From Tetrapisispora phaffii CBS 4417 (taxonomy: Eukaryota; Ascomycota; Saccharomycetes; Saccharomycetales; Saccharomycetaceae), in contig NC_016528.1 of NCBI RefSeq assembly GCF_000236905.1, positions 444,001-508,000 on the forward strand: 64,000 nt of DNA, given 5' to 3'. Under the pieces are notes generated by a model, which saw only the letters and a list, made by a program, of their open reading frames with translations, had not been told where the DNA came from and did not search any database. The position numbers and the translations under genes were made by a program. Position 1 is the stretch's first letter, and each line of letters begins with the position of its first letter. Below are positions 1-10,846 of this stretch, in pieces.

Positions 1-1317
1 AAACCAATAATATCCTTTAAACCAAGTTACAATTCTGTAATACGAGGTTGTCCTGGATTGCCAGATACACTTCCCCGCATAGAATATGAATTAAGAATCA
101 GATCTAATGATGGTAAAGAGTTCAAAATAGAAAGAATTGAAGTTATATTTAAAACTATAGAAGCTCTGCATGCTACTCATACGTTTAGTTCAAAACCTAA
201 GGTTGAGAAAACTTCTATTCATTATAAGAAAAATATAAAATTATCTGACAGTGTTCTTTTGGGTATCGATCTTCCTTTAACAATTGGTTTACCTGATCAA
301 ATAAAAGAGACTAATTTCAATCCAAATTTTGGTTACACCGTGAATTTTCTAGATTGCAACGTGTATTACTATGTAGGCGATGCATCAGAATTGTTAGTAG
401 AAAGTTATTCAGAACCCATAAATATAGAAAGATATACATATTTGCCTTCTAAACAATTGTTTCCCTCAATCAAGAAAAAATTTCACTCTCCAGATAAGAA
501 GTTTTCAGTGGATCTTTCAATTGAAAATCCTTGCGTTACGACTGATGATTTATTAAAAACAAAAATATCTATCAAACAGTCATCGTCAAGTTACCCAATC
601 TCACCACAAAAGGGACTTTTTAATAAAAAAACAAAGCTTAAAAGTGTTTCCTATGAAATAAAAGAACAACTAGAAGTATTAGACGCTGATAATGTTGATT
701 CAAAGGATAATACAATTATGCATTTCTCTCAAGCGGTAAACGAAACTCTATCATTTAATGAAATCAAATTAAAAGCTAATTTAAGAGTTCTTACAAAAAA
801 CGAATATTTTAAAGAATTTGAAACAACAATGCAAGAGCCTGCATTTTTATACAAGATACCAGACGATATTAAAATAGATAATACGATTAATTCAAATTCT
901 ATGATGGAAACTAAATTAATTCAAAACAGTACAGGAGACAAAATTCCATTTCAATACCATACATCAATAAGTACTAATGGTAGCTTATTTTCGGTAAATC
1001 ATATTCTTCGAATAAAATTCAAAATAAGTAATGGTAGAGATTTTGAGATCCACTACCCAATTACCATATCCCAATGGTCTATAACACAAGTGAGATACGT
1101 AGAGGAAATAATCAACCAAGAAAGGGAAACTGCAGGGTTCGCACAACAATTTTACGAAAGTTATGGTGGAATCAAGAGAAATAAAAATACAAGACTACTA
1201 GAGTACCCTTCGTTACCTCCTGCTGTTTACCTTAATAACGAGGACACCTTACAAAAACTCAACATCTTGTTTAACATAGAACATAAAAAGCCATTACGTA
1301 TTCCATTAATTGGTTAA
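1..1317 (+). CDS. RGL1: Arrestin-like protein, 5'-truncated by window edge (RGL1/YPL066W position)
   Basis: The reading frame is open from the first base, so the true start lies upstream and 438 codons are visible. The protein begins in a Pro-Gly-Leu-Pro segment followed by alternating beta-strand patterns, with short hydrophobic stretches such as LLGIDLPLTIGLP near visible residues 85-98. I read this as an arrestin-like N and C fold; that is my own pattern reading. The C-terminus (RLLEYPSLPPAVY) is well ordered. The gene lies directly upstream of VPS28 on the same strand. In S. cerevisiae that position is held by YPL066W/RGL1 (about 480 residues), a regulator of Rho1 signalling that works with Tus1. 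The size fits if about 40 residues are missing. The symbol therefore rests on synteny; a member of the arrestin-related trafficking adaptors is the alternative. Confidence 0.55.
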   Translation, partial: KPIISFKPSYNSVIRGCPGLPDTLPRIEYELRIRSNDGKEFKIERIEVIFKTIEALHATHTFSSKPKVEKTSIHYKKNIKLSDSVLLGIDLPLTIGLPDQIKETNFNPNFGYTVNFLDCNVYYYVGDASELLVESYSEPINIERYTYLPSKQLFPSIKKKFHSPDKKFSVDLSIENPCVTTDDLLKTKISIKQSSSSYPISPQKGLFNKKTKLKSVSYEIKEQLEVLDADNVDSKDNTIMHFSQAVNETLSFNEIKLKANLRVLTKNEYFKEFETTMQEPAFLYKIPDDIKIDNTINSNSMMETKLIQNSTGDKIPFQYHTSISTNGSLFSVNHILRIKFKISNGRDFEIHYPITISQWSITQVRYVEEIINQERETAGFAQQFYESYGGIKRNKNTRLLEYPSLPPAVYLNNEDTLQKLNILFNIEHKKPLRIPLIG

Positions 1318-1871
1318 CATATAAACCAAAAATAAGATACAGAAATATATACATGAAATAGACAATATGATTTTGATACATGATGTATCAAAAACAAAAT
1401 TATGGATATAAATAATTTCAGATCACAGACGAATGAATGTTTTTTTTTCAATTCACATATATACCAATGTTGAACATTGGTTAAAATTTACCTACTTACT
1501 CCCTTCCAGATTCCTATAAGTTATATAAATATCATAAATAGAACAAGGAGTACTTAGATGAACAGATGTGCTTATAATATTTAGTTATGACCATCAATTG
1601 ATTTAAATAATTAAGAGTATTATTTATATATGCTATCTTCAAAACTAGGACATTTGAATTTTCAGTTCGCTTCTGATGAGACAGAAGCTAAATCAAGAAG
1701 TTCACATCAGTATAACATAAACCCTTTAAACAGGAGTCACTTTCATTCTGATCGCAGATATGTGATTCAATATATTAGTGTTGTTATATTTGTTTCATCA
1801 AAGATAAGTATCCAATTAGTCTGATTGTAGATTTATAGATAAATTGAAGAAAACTGCCAATAAAACATACG
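1318..1871. other. Intergenic region, VPS28 promoter
   Basis: AT-rich spacer between the arrestin-like gene and VPS28. It holds the 3' UTR of the first and the promoter of the second. A 64-codon frame at 1630-1824 has no recognisable features and I do not call it a gene. No tRNA or repeat is seen. Confidence 0.6.
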
Positions 1872-2573
1872 ATGGCTCACTATCATTCTGCGTTATCTGA
1901 TGAGATTCCATTGTTTAATAATACTATAACTTTAGAGGAAAAGGAAAATATTGAATCACTAGCAGATATATATTCTATTATAATCACTACTGATAATGTT
2001 GAGAAGGCATACCTTAAGGATAGTATCAGCAATGAAGAGTATACAACTTATATTAACAAATTATTAGTCCAATACAAGACGTATTTATCAGAAGGTAATA
2101 CCAACCTATTAACACAATTTGGTGACCTTACTGCATTTAAGGATAAATACGATATTATTGCACCAAATGCAATAACGAGGTTGGAAAGGGGTATCCCAGT
2201 CACTGTAGAACATGCATTGGAGCCAACCAGGGATAGAAATTCAGACGGAGACGAAAATCATTCATCACAAACTATTATCAATACAAACAGTGGAAAAGAT
2301 ATAGCCGAAGCTACAGGTAATTTTATAACAGTAATGGATGCATTAAAGTTAAATTATAGAGCTAAAGATCAATTGCATCCTCTGATGTCTGAATTATTAT
2401 TAAGTATTAATAAAGTGACTAGATCAGAATTTAAAAATAGGTCCAAGTTAGTTGAGTGGATTGTTAAAATTAACAAGATGAAAATGAAGGACTTATTGTC
2501 AGAGGACGAAGCAAGAGAACTTTTGTTTGAATTAGATTTAGCTTACAAGGCCTTTTATACATTACTTCGTTAA
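1872..2573 (+). CDS. VPS28: ESCRT-I subunit Vps28
   Basis: A 233-residue protein, close to the 242 of S. cerevisiae Vps28. Vps28 is the ESCRT-I subunit that binds Vps23 through its N-terminal part and recruits ESCRT-II through its C-terminal four-helix domain, acting in multivesicular body sorting at endosomes. The N-terminal helices (EKENIESLADIYSIIITTD, residues about 23-41) and the C-terminal helical domain (about 145-233, with FITVMDALKLNYRAKDQLHP and the ending LLFELDLAYKAFYTLL) are both recognisable. The acidic and Ser-rich linker at about 115-140 is expected. CWC27 and TIM50 follow in the same order and orientation as on S. cerevisiae chromosome XVI, which supports the assignment. Confidence 0.93.
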   Translation: MAHYHSALSDEIPLFNNTITLEEKENIESLADIYSIIITTDNVEKAYLKDSISNEEYTTYINKLLVQYKTYLSEGNTNLLTQFGDLTAFKDKYDIIAPNAITRLERGIPVTVEHALEPTRDRNSDGDENHSSQTIINTNSGKDIAEATGNFITVMDALKLNYRAKDQLHPLMSELLLSINKVTRSEFKNRSKLVEWIVKINKMKMKDLLSEDEARELLFELDLAYKAFYTLLR

Positions 2574-2669
2574 TAATATCACTTATATAACATCAAATCG
2601 GCATTTAAGGAATATATAAAATATGATAAAAATAAAATATTCTGTTCTTTTGGAGAACATAACTCATCA

Positions 2670-3683
2670 TTATTTGTTTCTTCTTAAAATATTTTTCCCA
2701 GTGACATCATTTTGAAATTGTTTAAATAATTTCAATGTCTCTAATTCACGTTCTGTTTGTTCATGGTTTTCGTAAATAGTAGACTGTTCAGAGTTCAATT
2801 TGTCAGGCCTACTCTTGAGTTCTTTAGAATCATTGGATAATGCAATGTCCTTTTCACTCTTACGGTCACCTTTGATGGGTCCATCAGCATTATGAGAGTC
2901 AATATTGACATCATCATCATTCTTATTTATATTAGTATTCCTGTTTCTGTCACTCATTCTACCTTTACTGTCTTGAATACTTGATGATAATTTTATTTTC
3001 ATTTTTTTCCTCAGTGGAAGTGCCTTTGTATTGTTTAGATTAGCATCTAGATCTTCATCACTATCTTCATCATATAATACCCTGATTTTATAAGACTTGT
3101 TCTTATTGACTGGTTTCGGAGGTATGGCTTTATTGGAATTATCAAAAGGTGAAAGACGAGATTCAAGTTTGTTCAAATCTTTAAAATACGGTATCGTAAT
3201 TTCCGTTGATTTGATATCTACGGGATACATAAATTCAGAAGCATCATTTAATTCAGTATCACAAATGTCTCTGAATGTATAAATAGTTTGGTCCACTAGT
3301 TTGCCAAATATTACTAAGTCTTTTATAACGTCATTTTTTTTCATGAAATCCAATTCATTTACTGTAATCACCATGTTATTATTTCGTAAATCCCATGCAA
3401 CCAATCCTCCTCGATTGAACTTCAATCGATTGTTCTTCTCTTTCCTTATCTTTACCTCATCTAATTCCGATCCATTGTTTTCCGACTGTTCTAGAACCAA
3501 CAAATCATTATTGTTAGAAAGCTTTACAAATTTGTTCTTATTAATGTTGCCAGTTACACATACTTCTAAAAAGTGTTTTGTAATTAATGGACATTCTTTT
3601 GCCCAAAATTCAATATTTAAATTCCCTTTGCTGGTGCTAACAACACATTTTGCAGTGGTTTGGGGCTCAACACTCATTGACAT
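2670..3683 (-). CDS. CWC27: Spliceosome-associated cyclophilin-like protein Cwc27
   Basis: A 337-residue protein with an N-terminal cyclophilin-like domain (about 10-175; motifs KGNLNIEFWAKECPLITKHF and GLVAWDL) and a charged low-complexity tail rich in Asp, Asn, Lys and Ser. Typical cyclophilins carry a catalytic Arg and an FHRV-type motif; here the equivalent region is divergent (NKFVKLSNNNDLLVLEQ), so prolyl isomerase activity is doubtful, as for other Cwc27 proteins. Cwc27 is a component of the activated spliceosome (Cef1/Prp19-associated complex) in the nucleus. It is convergent with VPS28 (96 bp apart) and divergent from TIM50, exactly as VPS28-CWC27-TIM50 in S. cerevisiae. Two in-frame ATGs (codons 1 and 3) are both possible starts. 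Confidence 0.85.
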   Translation of the reverse strand: MSMSVEPQTTAKCVVSTSKGNLNIEFWAKECPLITKHFLEVCVTGNINKNKFVKLSNNNDLLVLEQSENNGSELDEVKIRKEKNNRLKFNRGGLVAWDLRNNNMVITVNELDFMKKNDVIKDLVIFGKLVDQTIYTFRDICDTELNDASEFMYPVDIKSTEITIPYFKDLNKLESRLSPFDNSNKAIPPKPVNKNKSYKIRVLYDEDSDEDLDANLNNTKALPLRKKMKIKLSSSIQDSKGRMSDRNRNTNINKNDDDVNIDSHNADGPIKGDRKSEKDIALSNDSKELKSRPDKLNSEQSTIYENHEQTERELETLKLFKQFQNDVTGKNILRRNK

Positions 3684-4171
3684 AGCTACGAAAATATCAC
3701 AAACTTAATATAATAACTTTAACACCATTCAAAAAACTGGAACCAAGTTGAATAACTACCAGATGACTATATGCATAAACTTAAATTATTTAATTAGATG
3801 TTGATTAATTCTGTTCTTAACTATGGCCCTTACTCATCTATTATATATCATCATCGCTTTTTAATGCTAATTGAAATTTACAACTCGATTGTCAACAATG
3901 GAAAAAAAAATAGTTTATCAAACAAATTATTCGAATTTAACTTGAATTTGGATAATAGTTATTTATTTATTAAACATATTCTGGAATTAAGATAGATATA
4001 CATTGGGATATAATATCTATTTATTTAGCTCATATTCTTGTTGTTCTACTACTTTCTAGTAACACGAGCTAAGTATCAACGAACTAGTTTTGGGAACTCT
4101 GCCGTTCAGTCATATTTATTTTCCATACTGTATCCCATTTATACAAGATATCAGCAGCTTAAATTTTTAAG
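3684..4171. promoter_or_regulatory. Divergent CWC27/TIM50 promoter region
   Basis: A 488-bp AT-rich spacer shared by two divergently transcribed genes. A 65-codon frame at 3798-3995 looks like chance, being composed of AT-rich codons with no motif. I see no strong factor site. Confidence 0.5.
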
Positions 4172-5608
4172 ATGTTGTCTACTATTATACGTACCACAAG
4201 AGCAAGTACTTTAGTGCATGCTTCAAGACCATTGGTGCTGAGAAGTTCTTCAATCTTTGGCACCAGGTCGTTGATGTACTCGCATAGATTATTAGCTGAA
4301 GAAAAAGACAGTAAGAGTAAAGATGCCAAGTCAATACTAACTGATGATATGCTATTTAAAGCTGGTGTTGATTTAGATGCAAAAGATGCTGGAAAAGAAT
4401 CCAAAGAAGAAACCACTTCGGCTGGTGAAACTGCTTCATCAGATCCGGTTAGTCCTAAGAAAAAGAAAAAGAGACAATCATCTACCGATATTAAGAGAGA
4501 AAAATATGCTAATTGGATGTACATTTTCTCTTTCTCTTCTTTGACTGGGTTAGGTTTATATATGACTAGAGATTGGGACGCAGATGAGCCCAAAGAATTA
4601 AAAGAATCTGTTGAGAATGGATACACCATCGGTTTAATGTATCAAAGATTCAAAGCCAGATTAAATAGTACCTTTTCATATTTCCAAGACCCTCCATTTC
4701 CAGATTTATTGCCACCACCACCTCCTCCTCCATACCAAAGACCACTTACTTTGGTTTTGACTTTAGAAGATTTCTTGGTTCACTCCGAATGGGACCAAAA
4801 ACATGGTTGGAGAACTGCAAAGAGACCAGGTACTGACTATTTCCTTGGTTACTTATCTCAGTACTATGAAATTGTTTTATTTTCGTCTAATTACATGATG
4901 TACAGCGAAAAGATCGCCGAAAAACTAGACCCAATCCATGCTTTCGTTTCTTACAATTTGTACAAGGAACATTGTGTGTATAAGGAGGGTACTCATATTA
5001 AGGACTTATCTAAACTGAACAGAGACTTAGACAAAGTCTTAATAATCGATTGCGATCCAAACAACTATAAATTCCAACCTGAAAACGCTATCCCAGTTAA
5101 ACCATGGAATGGTCAAGCTGACGATGAATTATTGAAGTTGATCCCATTTTTGGAATATTTAGCAACCCAACAAGTCAGTGATGTTAAGCCCATCTTGAAT
5201 AGTTTCCATGACAAAAGTCATATCCCAGTCGAATTTAACGAGCGTGTAGATAAATTGAAGACTAAATTCTACAATGACCAAAAAAACAAACAAAATAACT
5301 GGTTACTGAAAGCATTGAGTGTATCGATGGGAAACACAGTCAGTGGCAACTCCACAAAATTTCCACTAGATATGATCCGTGAAGAAGGTGAGAAGAATTA
5401 TGTCAGATTCATGAAATTGATTGAAGAAGAAAAAGAGAAAATGAAGCTTCAACAAGAGCAGTTAAGTGGACAAACGTTTACGTTGAAGGATTACGTTGAA
5501 GGTAACATACCAACCCCAGAAGAGCAAATGCAATTACAAATGGAGAAACAGAAAGAAATTGAGGAAATGTTTGAAACACGTAAGAAAGAGAACAATCAAA
5601 AAGTTTGA
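4172..5608 (+). CDS. TIM50: TIM23 translocase receptor subunit Tim50
   Basis: 478 residues, matching the usual length (476 in S. cerevisiae). It has an Arg/Ser-rich mitochondrial presequence (residues 1-40), a charged spacer with a Lys run (about 95-100), one membrane segment (about 113-131, [20 protein letters not shown]) and an FCP1/NIF-type domain (about 185-340: [43 protein letters not shown]). The first Asp of the phosphatase DxDxT motif is replaced (LTLEDFLV), consistent with the non-enzymatic role of Tim50: receiving presequences in the intermembrane space and passing them to Tim23. A Pro run (about 177-183) precedes the domain. The coiled C-terminal tail is rich in Glu, Gln and Met. 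Synteny with CWC27 is conserved. Confidence 0.95.
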   Translation: MLSTIIRTTRASTLVHASRPLVLRSSSIFGTRSLMYSHRLLAEEKDSKSKDAKSILTDDMLFKAGVDLDAKDAGKESKEETTSAGETASSDPVSPKKKKKRQSSTDIKREKYANWMYIFSFSSLTGLGLYMTRDWDADEPKELKESVENGYTIGLMYQRFKARLNSTFSYFQDPPFPDLLPPPPPPPYQRPLTLVLTLEDFLVHSEWDQKHGWRTAKRPGTDYFLGYLSQYYEIVLFSSNYMMYSEKIAEKLDPIHAFVSYNLYKEHCVYKEGTHIKDLSKLNRDLDKVLIIDCDPNNYKFQPENAIPVKPWNGQADDELLKLIPFLEYLATQQVSDVKPILNSFHDKSHIPVEFNERVDKLKTKFYNDQKNKQNNWLLKALSVSMGNTVSGNSTKFPLDMIREEGEKNYVRFMKLIEEEKEKMKLQQEQLSGQTFTLKDYVEGNIPTPEEQMQLQMEKQKEIEEMFETRKKENNQKV

Positions 5609-6843
5609 TTGAAGAGGCCGAGTGAGAGCCCCAACAATTCTTTATACTCACCTTGAGCAAATTCAGTGCTTACACCATTGTACATAGTTAAAAACTTTTT
5701 GAGAACCCCATGTAAATGAATATGTTTATATATTTATACTTATAATCGTACTTCCCCTGCCTCACTTCCCAGACACACATATATATATATATTACCCGCC
5801 CTTCCCTGTCAGTCCCTTGATATATTTCAGAATAGCAAGCCTCTCAAGGTCTTCGTCAACGGATCAACCGGCAGACGATAAACGACAACCGATGCCCACT
5901 GCCTTAAGAAAGAAATAACTAGCACATGTCAGAGGCCACCTGTCAACTATAAAAAGAGGAAACAGTAAAGAGCTCGAAGTGTCGGATAGTCGAATGGCTA
6001 CCGGTCAATGACAAACAGCTATACAAACATTTTGCTAACTTCCTGTTTAGGAGATTCGAGATTCGAGATCCGGCACGTTATATGAGCTTTTTGCCCTTAC
6101 GCTTCCGTACTTTCCTGATTAGGCAGTGGGTAACACAATTCATTGTGAAAATAAAACATTTCGAAAGTTTTCTACGGCACATTCTCTCTTTCATCTTTCG
6201 AAATTTTAAAAATTCAGTTGCAACGCTTTTAATTTTAACATTCGTTAAAGCATCGGAAACATTGTTCTACCAATTACAAATTTAACATTAGGCAATTCGG
6301 AAGCAGCGAAAGCTCGGGTTTAATGTTTACTTTAGTTGGTAGAATCTCGCTGAATTGTCTTGGCTTTCACTTATTTGCAAGGCCCCTGCGTCTTGGCTTG
6401 TTGACAGATCTTTTGACATGGTAATTATACTATCAACAGTTGGAACAATATGGCTAGCGGAGACTGACGGTGCTAGGAATGTTCGCATTCGCTGATAGCA
6501 ATTGTCTTTTATTGCGGTATAATATACTATTTCGACCATTTCCAAGAACGGGTTCTTATCCCTTTAGGTTTATATTCTTCCATTTTGCTTTTATATGCTT
6601 CTCTTTTTGCCCTTTCTTGGAAATGTAGTGTTCAAAAAAAAAAAGAAAAAACAAACAGAAGCTGTCAATTTTGAACAAGTCGATATCGAAGTGTGTAATT
6701 TTCTCGAAACACTTATAAAGAGATCAATAACTTCAAACAGTTTGTCTTGTTCATACACACATATATTTTCTTTGCGAATTAACAGAATATCAATAGGGCT
6801 CACACCATATCTGTCGTTGATTTCTACAATCTTTACTCAAACA
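5609..6843. other. Long intergenic region upstream of the KTR-family gene
   Basis: 1.2 kb without a supported gene. It contains an AT dinucleotide run near 5777-5790, a less AT-rich patch at about 5840-6080 with a near-direct repeat of GAGATTCGA at about 6051-6068, and A/T tracts towards 6640. The open frame at 6082-6285 has no recognisable features. The KTR reading frame is open upstream of its likely start (back to 6595), but that part (poly-Lys and a hydrophobic mix) looks non-coding. Confidence 0.5.
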
Positions 6844-8295
6844 ATGTCTGATAACGAATCTATCACTGCAAACAAAAAGGTAGCGGATTCTATTCCTTCT
6901 GTTGAAAAATCGAAGACCGATAATGGAGGTTGGAATTTTCTCAACATCTCTTTATTGGGGATAGTACTAGCTTTATTGGCCACTGTGAGTGTCTTATACC
7001 AGGCCAACAGCAACGTTGCTCCAGTTATCGAGAAGATTTATGTAACCGAAACCGTCACGGCAACTACCACCGAAACTAGCATATCTACTTCAGTTAGCAT
7101 AAGTACTTCTGTCAGTGTCAGTTCCACTACTGCATATGAAACTAAAACTGTTGAAAAAAGAGCTGAATCCTCTGGTAATACATCTCCAAAAAGGGACAGT
7201 GATATCATTGAAATGAAATTTCACAAAGATCCAAGAATGATCAATGCTGGAAGAGATGAGGACTATCAGATGCCTTCCTCTGATAAATCTCAAAAAGTTG
7301 TCCACCCATTGGATGATGGTGTCAAAGTCAAAGCTGCAATGGTTACACTATGTAGAAACGGTGATTTATGGACTTTAGTTAAAACAATCAGAGACATTGA
7401 AGACCGTTTTAACGGAAGATACCATTACGACTGGGTTTTCTTGAACGAAGTAGAATTCACTGAAGAATTCATCGATGTTGTTTCATCTTTAGTATCTGGT
7501 AAGGTCAAGTTTGGTTTAATTGAAGAAAAACAGTGGTCGATTCCTGATTTTGTCGATGAAGATATACTAGACAACGTTCGAGATGAAATGTTTGATAACG
7601 AGGTTTTGTATGGTGAATCTGTTTCTTACAGACATATGTGTCGTTTCCAAGCTGGTTTCATTTTCCAACATCCATTATTGGCTGAATATGACTATTCATG
7701 GAGAGTCGATTCTGATATCAACATATTTTGTAATATTCCATACGATATATTCAAGTTTATGCAAGTAAACAAAAAGAAGTACGGTTTCATTTTATCTTTA
7801 GTCGAATATGAAAGTACCATTCCAACATTATGGACTCATGTCAAAAAATTTATTGGCATGCATCCTGAATATTTAAATGACAACAACTTAATGGAATTTA
7901 TTTCCGATGACGACGGTGAGACGTTCAATGGATGCCATTTCTGGACTAATTTTGAAATCATAGATCTAAACTTCTTTAGATCACAAGCCTACCAAGATTA
8001 CTTCAACTATCTAGATAGAACAGGTAATTTTTTTTATGAAAGATGGGGTGACGCTCCAATTCATTCTATTGCTGCCGCTTTATTCTTGGATAGAGAGGAA
8101 GTACATTTCTTCGATGGTTTAGGATTTTACCATCCTGATTTCTTATCCTGTCCAACAGAAGAAAGCATCAGATTCCAAAACGCTTGCACTTGTGAACCTG
8201 CTAAGGATGTCACTTGGTGGACTTTCTACTTCTGTACAAGGCAATTTTTCAGAGTCAATGGGTTAGACTTACCACCAGATGTTCTAGAAGTGTAA
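6844..8295 (+). CDS. KTR-family alpha-1,2-mannosyltransferase (Golgi type II membrane protein)
   Basis: The ATG at 6844 is chosen because it gives a classic type II layout: short cytosolic tail, membrane anchor at about residues 32-54 (WNFLNISLLGIVLALLATVS), a Ser/Thr-rich stem (about 65-105), then the GT15 (KRE2/KTR) catalytic domain. An upstream in-frame extension to 6595 lacks such features. The catalytic domain shows AAMVTLCRNGDLWTLVKTI, the donor-site region YSWRVDSDINIFC (about 283-295) and HFWTNFEIIDLNFF (about 363-376), which contains the Glu proposed as nucleophile in Kre2-type enzymes. A Cys-rich end (NACTCEPAKDVTWWTFYFC) is typical. These enzymes use GDP-mannose to extend O- and N-linked mannans. 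The length of 483 residues fits the family. KTR6 is possible from rough synteny (YPL053C), but I cannot resolve the paralog. Confidence 0.85.
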   Translation: MSDNESITANKKVADSIPSVEKSKTDNGGWNFLNISLLGIVLALLATVSVLYQANSNVAPVIEKIYVTETVTATTTETSISTSVSISTSVSVSSTTAYETKTVEKRAESSGNTSPKRDSDIIEMKFHKDPRMINAGRDEDYQMPSSDKSQKVVHPLDDGVKVKAAMVTLCRNGDLWTLVKTIRDIEDRFNGRYHYDWVFLNEVEFTEEFIDVVSSLVSGKVKFGLIEEKQWSIPDFVDEDILDNVRDEMFDNEVLYGESVSYRHMCRFQAGFIFQHPLLAEYDYSWRVDSDINIFCNIPYDIFKFMQVNKKKYGFILSLVEYESTIPTLWTHVKKFIGMHPEYLNDNNLMEFISDDDGETFNGCHFWTNFEIIDLNFFRSQAYQDYFNYLDRTGNFFYERWGDAPIHSIAAALFLDREEVHFFDGLGFYHPDFLSCPTEESIRFQNACTCEPAKDVTWWTFYFCTRQFFRVNGLDLPPDVLEV

Positions 8296-8728
8296 TTGTA
8301 AATAGCTTTGTATATGAGTTTGAAACAACAATGATGACTATGTTAGTAGCTTTTACAGAAGGGCGTATATTCATCATATAACCATACACATAATAAATAA
8401 ACATAAATAGTAACTCTAATAGAATATACGGAAAATATTAAAACTGTATAATATATATATATATATAAATCCTATTATTCTCAAATAGTACAAACAGGCG
8501 GCATCATTTACCTTTAGATACTTTAAATTCTGCGATGCTAACAATTCAATGATCCAACGATACACATTAAAAATATCACTTCCATCTTTTAAATCATTAA
8601 ATTCTATTGGTGTTTTCTATAAAATGTAAAAAGTTGTGTAATAACTTATCAAAGTGACCTCAAACCATTCATGCTTTTTTCTTTGTGTTTTTTAAAAATA
8701 TATTCTGTCGTCTCACTGTTTTAAAAGT
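8296..8728. terminator. Convergent 3' region between the KTR-family gene and YSY6
   Basis: 433 bp between two convergent genes, with an AT repeat at about 8451-8466 and AT-rich polyadenylation-like sequence. No gene or RNA is recognised. Confidence 0.4.
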
Positions 8729-8929
8729 TTAAAATAATAAACTTATAATTTCTAAAATACCACCACCGACAATTAAAAAGGCAAGAATATAGATCCAAAC
8801 CTTAGAGATCGGAGGTTGGTCTTTCTTTTTGGATAGTTCAATCTTCTTCTTACCTAGTTTTCTATGATGTTCATTCCTCTTCTTAAACTTTTCGTTACCA
8901 AGTTTTTGCTTTAAAGCGTTACTAGCCAT
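8729..8929 (-). CDS. YSY6: RAMP4/SERP1-family small ER membrane protein Ysy6
   Basis: A 66-residue protein starting MASNALKQKLGNEKF. The frame has another ATG 16 codons upstream (8977), but the RAMP4 family starts where chosen here. The first half is basic (KKRNEHHRKLGKKK), followed by PPISKVWIYILAFLIVGGG, a single tail membrane segment ending at the C-terminus. This matches the RAMP4/Ysy6 family of tail-anchored ER proteins linked to the Sec61 translocon and secretion stress. Length equals S. cerevisiae Ysy6 (65). Its neighbour TOS1 is also its neighbour in S. cerevisiae (YBR162W-A and YBR162C), and CSH1 follows, so a chromosome II gene trio is conserved. Confidence 0.92.
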   Translation of the reverse strand: MASNALKQKLGNEKFKKRNEHHRKLGKKKIELSKKKDQPPISKVWIYILAFLIVGGGILEIISLLF

Positions 8930-9706
8930 TGTATTATATATAATATTAGGAACTGGAATGCAACGTATTCTATACAATAATTTCTCTCAATAGATAATAA
9001 GAAACAGACCAATTATGTAAAATGATTACCTTATAATCAATTGATCCAAATAAACTTATATTGACAAAAATATGAACAGATCTTTCTAGATATATTTAAT
9101 CAATAATATTATCATCTTGATCGAATATCGAATTTCGAAATGTTTCATCAATTCTTTGACCTTTTTCATTGCAACACGTATCTAGTTCTTTTTTAAGAAC
9201 CGGGTAATAGTTGCCATCGGTCAGCGATGACAGTAATTTGGAAAAAAGCATTTGCTGTCATGAGATGCAAATATATTTTATAACAGACAGTAGATTGGCT
9301 ATGTATTTCTTTCCAATGGCAAAAATTATAACCAACTATTAATCACCATTGTTTCTCCAAACTAGCTCTTAGGAATGTACATTATTTTGGAATTTGTTTC
9401 CCTGATTTATTGAATTGACCACGATTTGAGGTAGACAAAGCAAAAGAAAGATACACCTCAAAAACTGAAACTCTGGATATTATTATTAAGAATCGCTTTA
9501 TCAATTCAAAAGTATGTCATGGAAAACTACCTTAAAATAAAAAAAGCTCTTTATCACTTGTAATTTTAATATCGTATATAAATCAACTATGCTTTGGAAT
9601 TGTATCCTTCATCCAATGGGGTATGATTCATCGCTATTTACAAATTCTAAAGAATCTGTTAAATTATATAAACCTTTATTGTAATTTAGAAACAAGAATT
9701 CTAGCC
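8930..9706. promoter_or_regulatory. Divergent YSY6/TOS1 promoter region
   Basis: 777 bp between divergent genes. AT-rich with A/T tracts; no convincing factor site was picked out by eye. The TOS1 frame is open for 28 codons upstream of its chosen start. Confidence 0.45.
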
Positions 9707-10846
9707 ATGTTTCTTTATACTCTAATAGCAATTTACTGTTCTATCTCATTTTTTTTTGATATACACTGCCTGGCAACTGACGCAATTGTATATTCCAATG
9801 TAGGTTATTCCGGATCATACATGGATGTGGTGAGCATGGATGAAAGCAGCTGCCAGTGTTCACAAACGTCGACATCATTTAGTGGGACTTTTGCTCCCTT
9901 TAACGAAGAGCTCTCTGTTCATTTTCGTGGCCCTATTACCTTGCTTCAATTCGGAGTTTACACACCTGGTGGTGGCTCCAGCTATAAAAAAAGAGAGGAA
10001 CAGGATAATGAACAAGGACATGAACATAGAAAGAGGGAAGCATCTGCAGTTTTAACCTCTACTGTAGAATCCCAATTACCGTCTTCATCATCGTCGTCGT
10101 CAACTGGGTCGTCGTCATCTGGAACATCTTCAAGCTGGAATCAGGTAGCTTATTTCTCTCCTGGGTCTTGCTCGAATGTCGTCTTCATGAACCATAAAGG
10201 TGATTGGAGCAATTGTTTTGGTAGTGCTCTTACATACTGTGCTTCAAATGGTGTCGATACTGCATCGTCTGCACAAGCTTTGGACGAGGTACAAGTCGGT
10301 TCCAACAATGAGTTCATTATTTTTTCAAGCACTGAGTGTAGTGGGAATGACTGTGGCTGTTGTAGAAGCAGCTCAGTCCCATACTACCACGGATTTGGTG
10401 GCACATCTAAAATGTTTGTATTTGAATTCAAAATGCCTAATGACTCAGGAAGTTCTACCACCGAGAACGTGGACATGCCTGCCATATGGCTGTTGAATGC
10501 GAAAATTCCTAGGACTGTGCAATATGGGTCCTCAAGTTGTTCCTGTTGGTCTACTGGCTGTGGAGAATTCGATATTTTTGAGGTTTTATCAAGCGGTTCT
10601 TCTGCTTTAAGCAACGATATACATGACGGACAAGGTTCTGATGGCACTTGCTCAGGGGGCGGTGGTTCCAGTGCTACTTTTGACAGACCTACGAGTAATT
10701 CAATGAAGGCAGTTGTAATATTCAATGAGGAGAGTGGCACTATCAACATTGTAAAAGTTTCCGATGATACTACATTTGGAGGAAGTATCGATGCATCAAC
10801 GGTGAGTGGGTGGCTCTCAACTTCTGGTAATTCAGTATCTCTTTAA
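9707..10846 (+). CDS. TOS1: Tos1-like cell wall protein (glucanase-like fold family)
   Basis: The start at 9707 gives a clean signal peptide (MFLYTLIAIYCSISFFFDIH). An in-frame ATG 28 codons upstream (9623) would place a charged segment before it and is less likely. The mature protein (379 residues total, somewhat shorter than the 455 of S. cerevisiae Tos1) has an N-terminal Cys-containing domain, dibasic Kex2-type sites (YKKREE and HRKREA, residues about 92-116), a Ser-rich linker, and a C-terminal domain with paired Cys (CSGNDCGCCRSS; CSCWSTGCGEFDIFEV). GEFDIFEV resembles the E-x-D-x-E catalytic strand of GH16-like beta-glucanases. Tos1 is a covalently bound wall protein and a target of SBF in S. 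cerevisiae. Convergent with CSH1. Confidence 0.85.
   Translation: MFLYTLIAIYCSISFFFDIHCLATDAIVYSNVGYSGSYMDVVSMDESSCQCSQTSTSFSGTFAPFNEELSVHFRGPITLLQFGVYTPGGGSSYKKREEQDNEQGHEHRKREASAVLTSTVESQLPSSSSSSSTGSSSSGTSSSWNQVAYFSPGSCSNVVFMNHKGDWSNCFGSALTYCASNGVDTASSAQALDEVQVGSNNEFIIFSSTECSGNDCGCCRSSSVPYYHGFGGTSKMFVFEFKMPNDSGSSTTENVDMPAIWLLNAKIPRTVQYGSSSCSCWSTGCGEFDIFEVLSSGSSALSNDIHDGQGSDGTCSGGGGSSATFDRPTSNSMKAVVIFNEESGTINIVKVSDDTTFGGSIDASTVSGWLSTSGNSVSL

Noticed and set aside
1630..1824. 64-codon frame upstream of VPS28
   Set aside because: No recognisable features; composition is like the surrounding spacer.
6595..6843. Upstream extension of the KTR-family frame
   Set aside because: It contains a Lys run from an A-rich tract and would bury the membrane anchor about 115 residues inside. 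The ATG at 6844 gives the normal type II layout.
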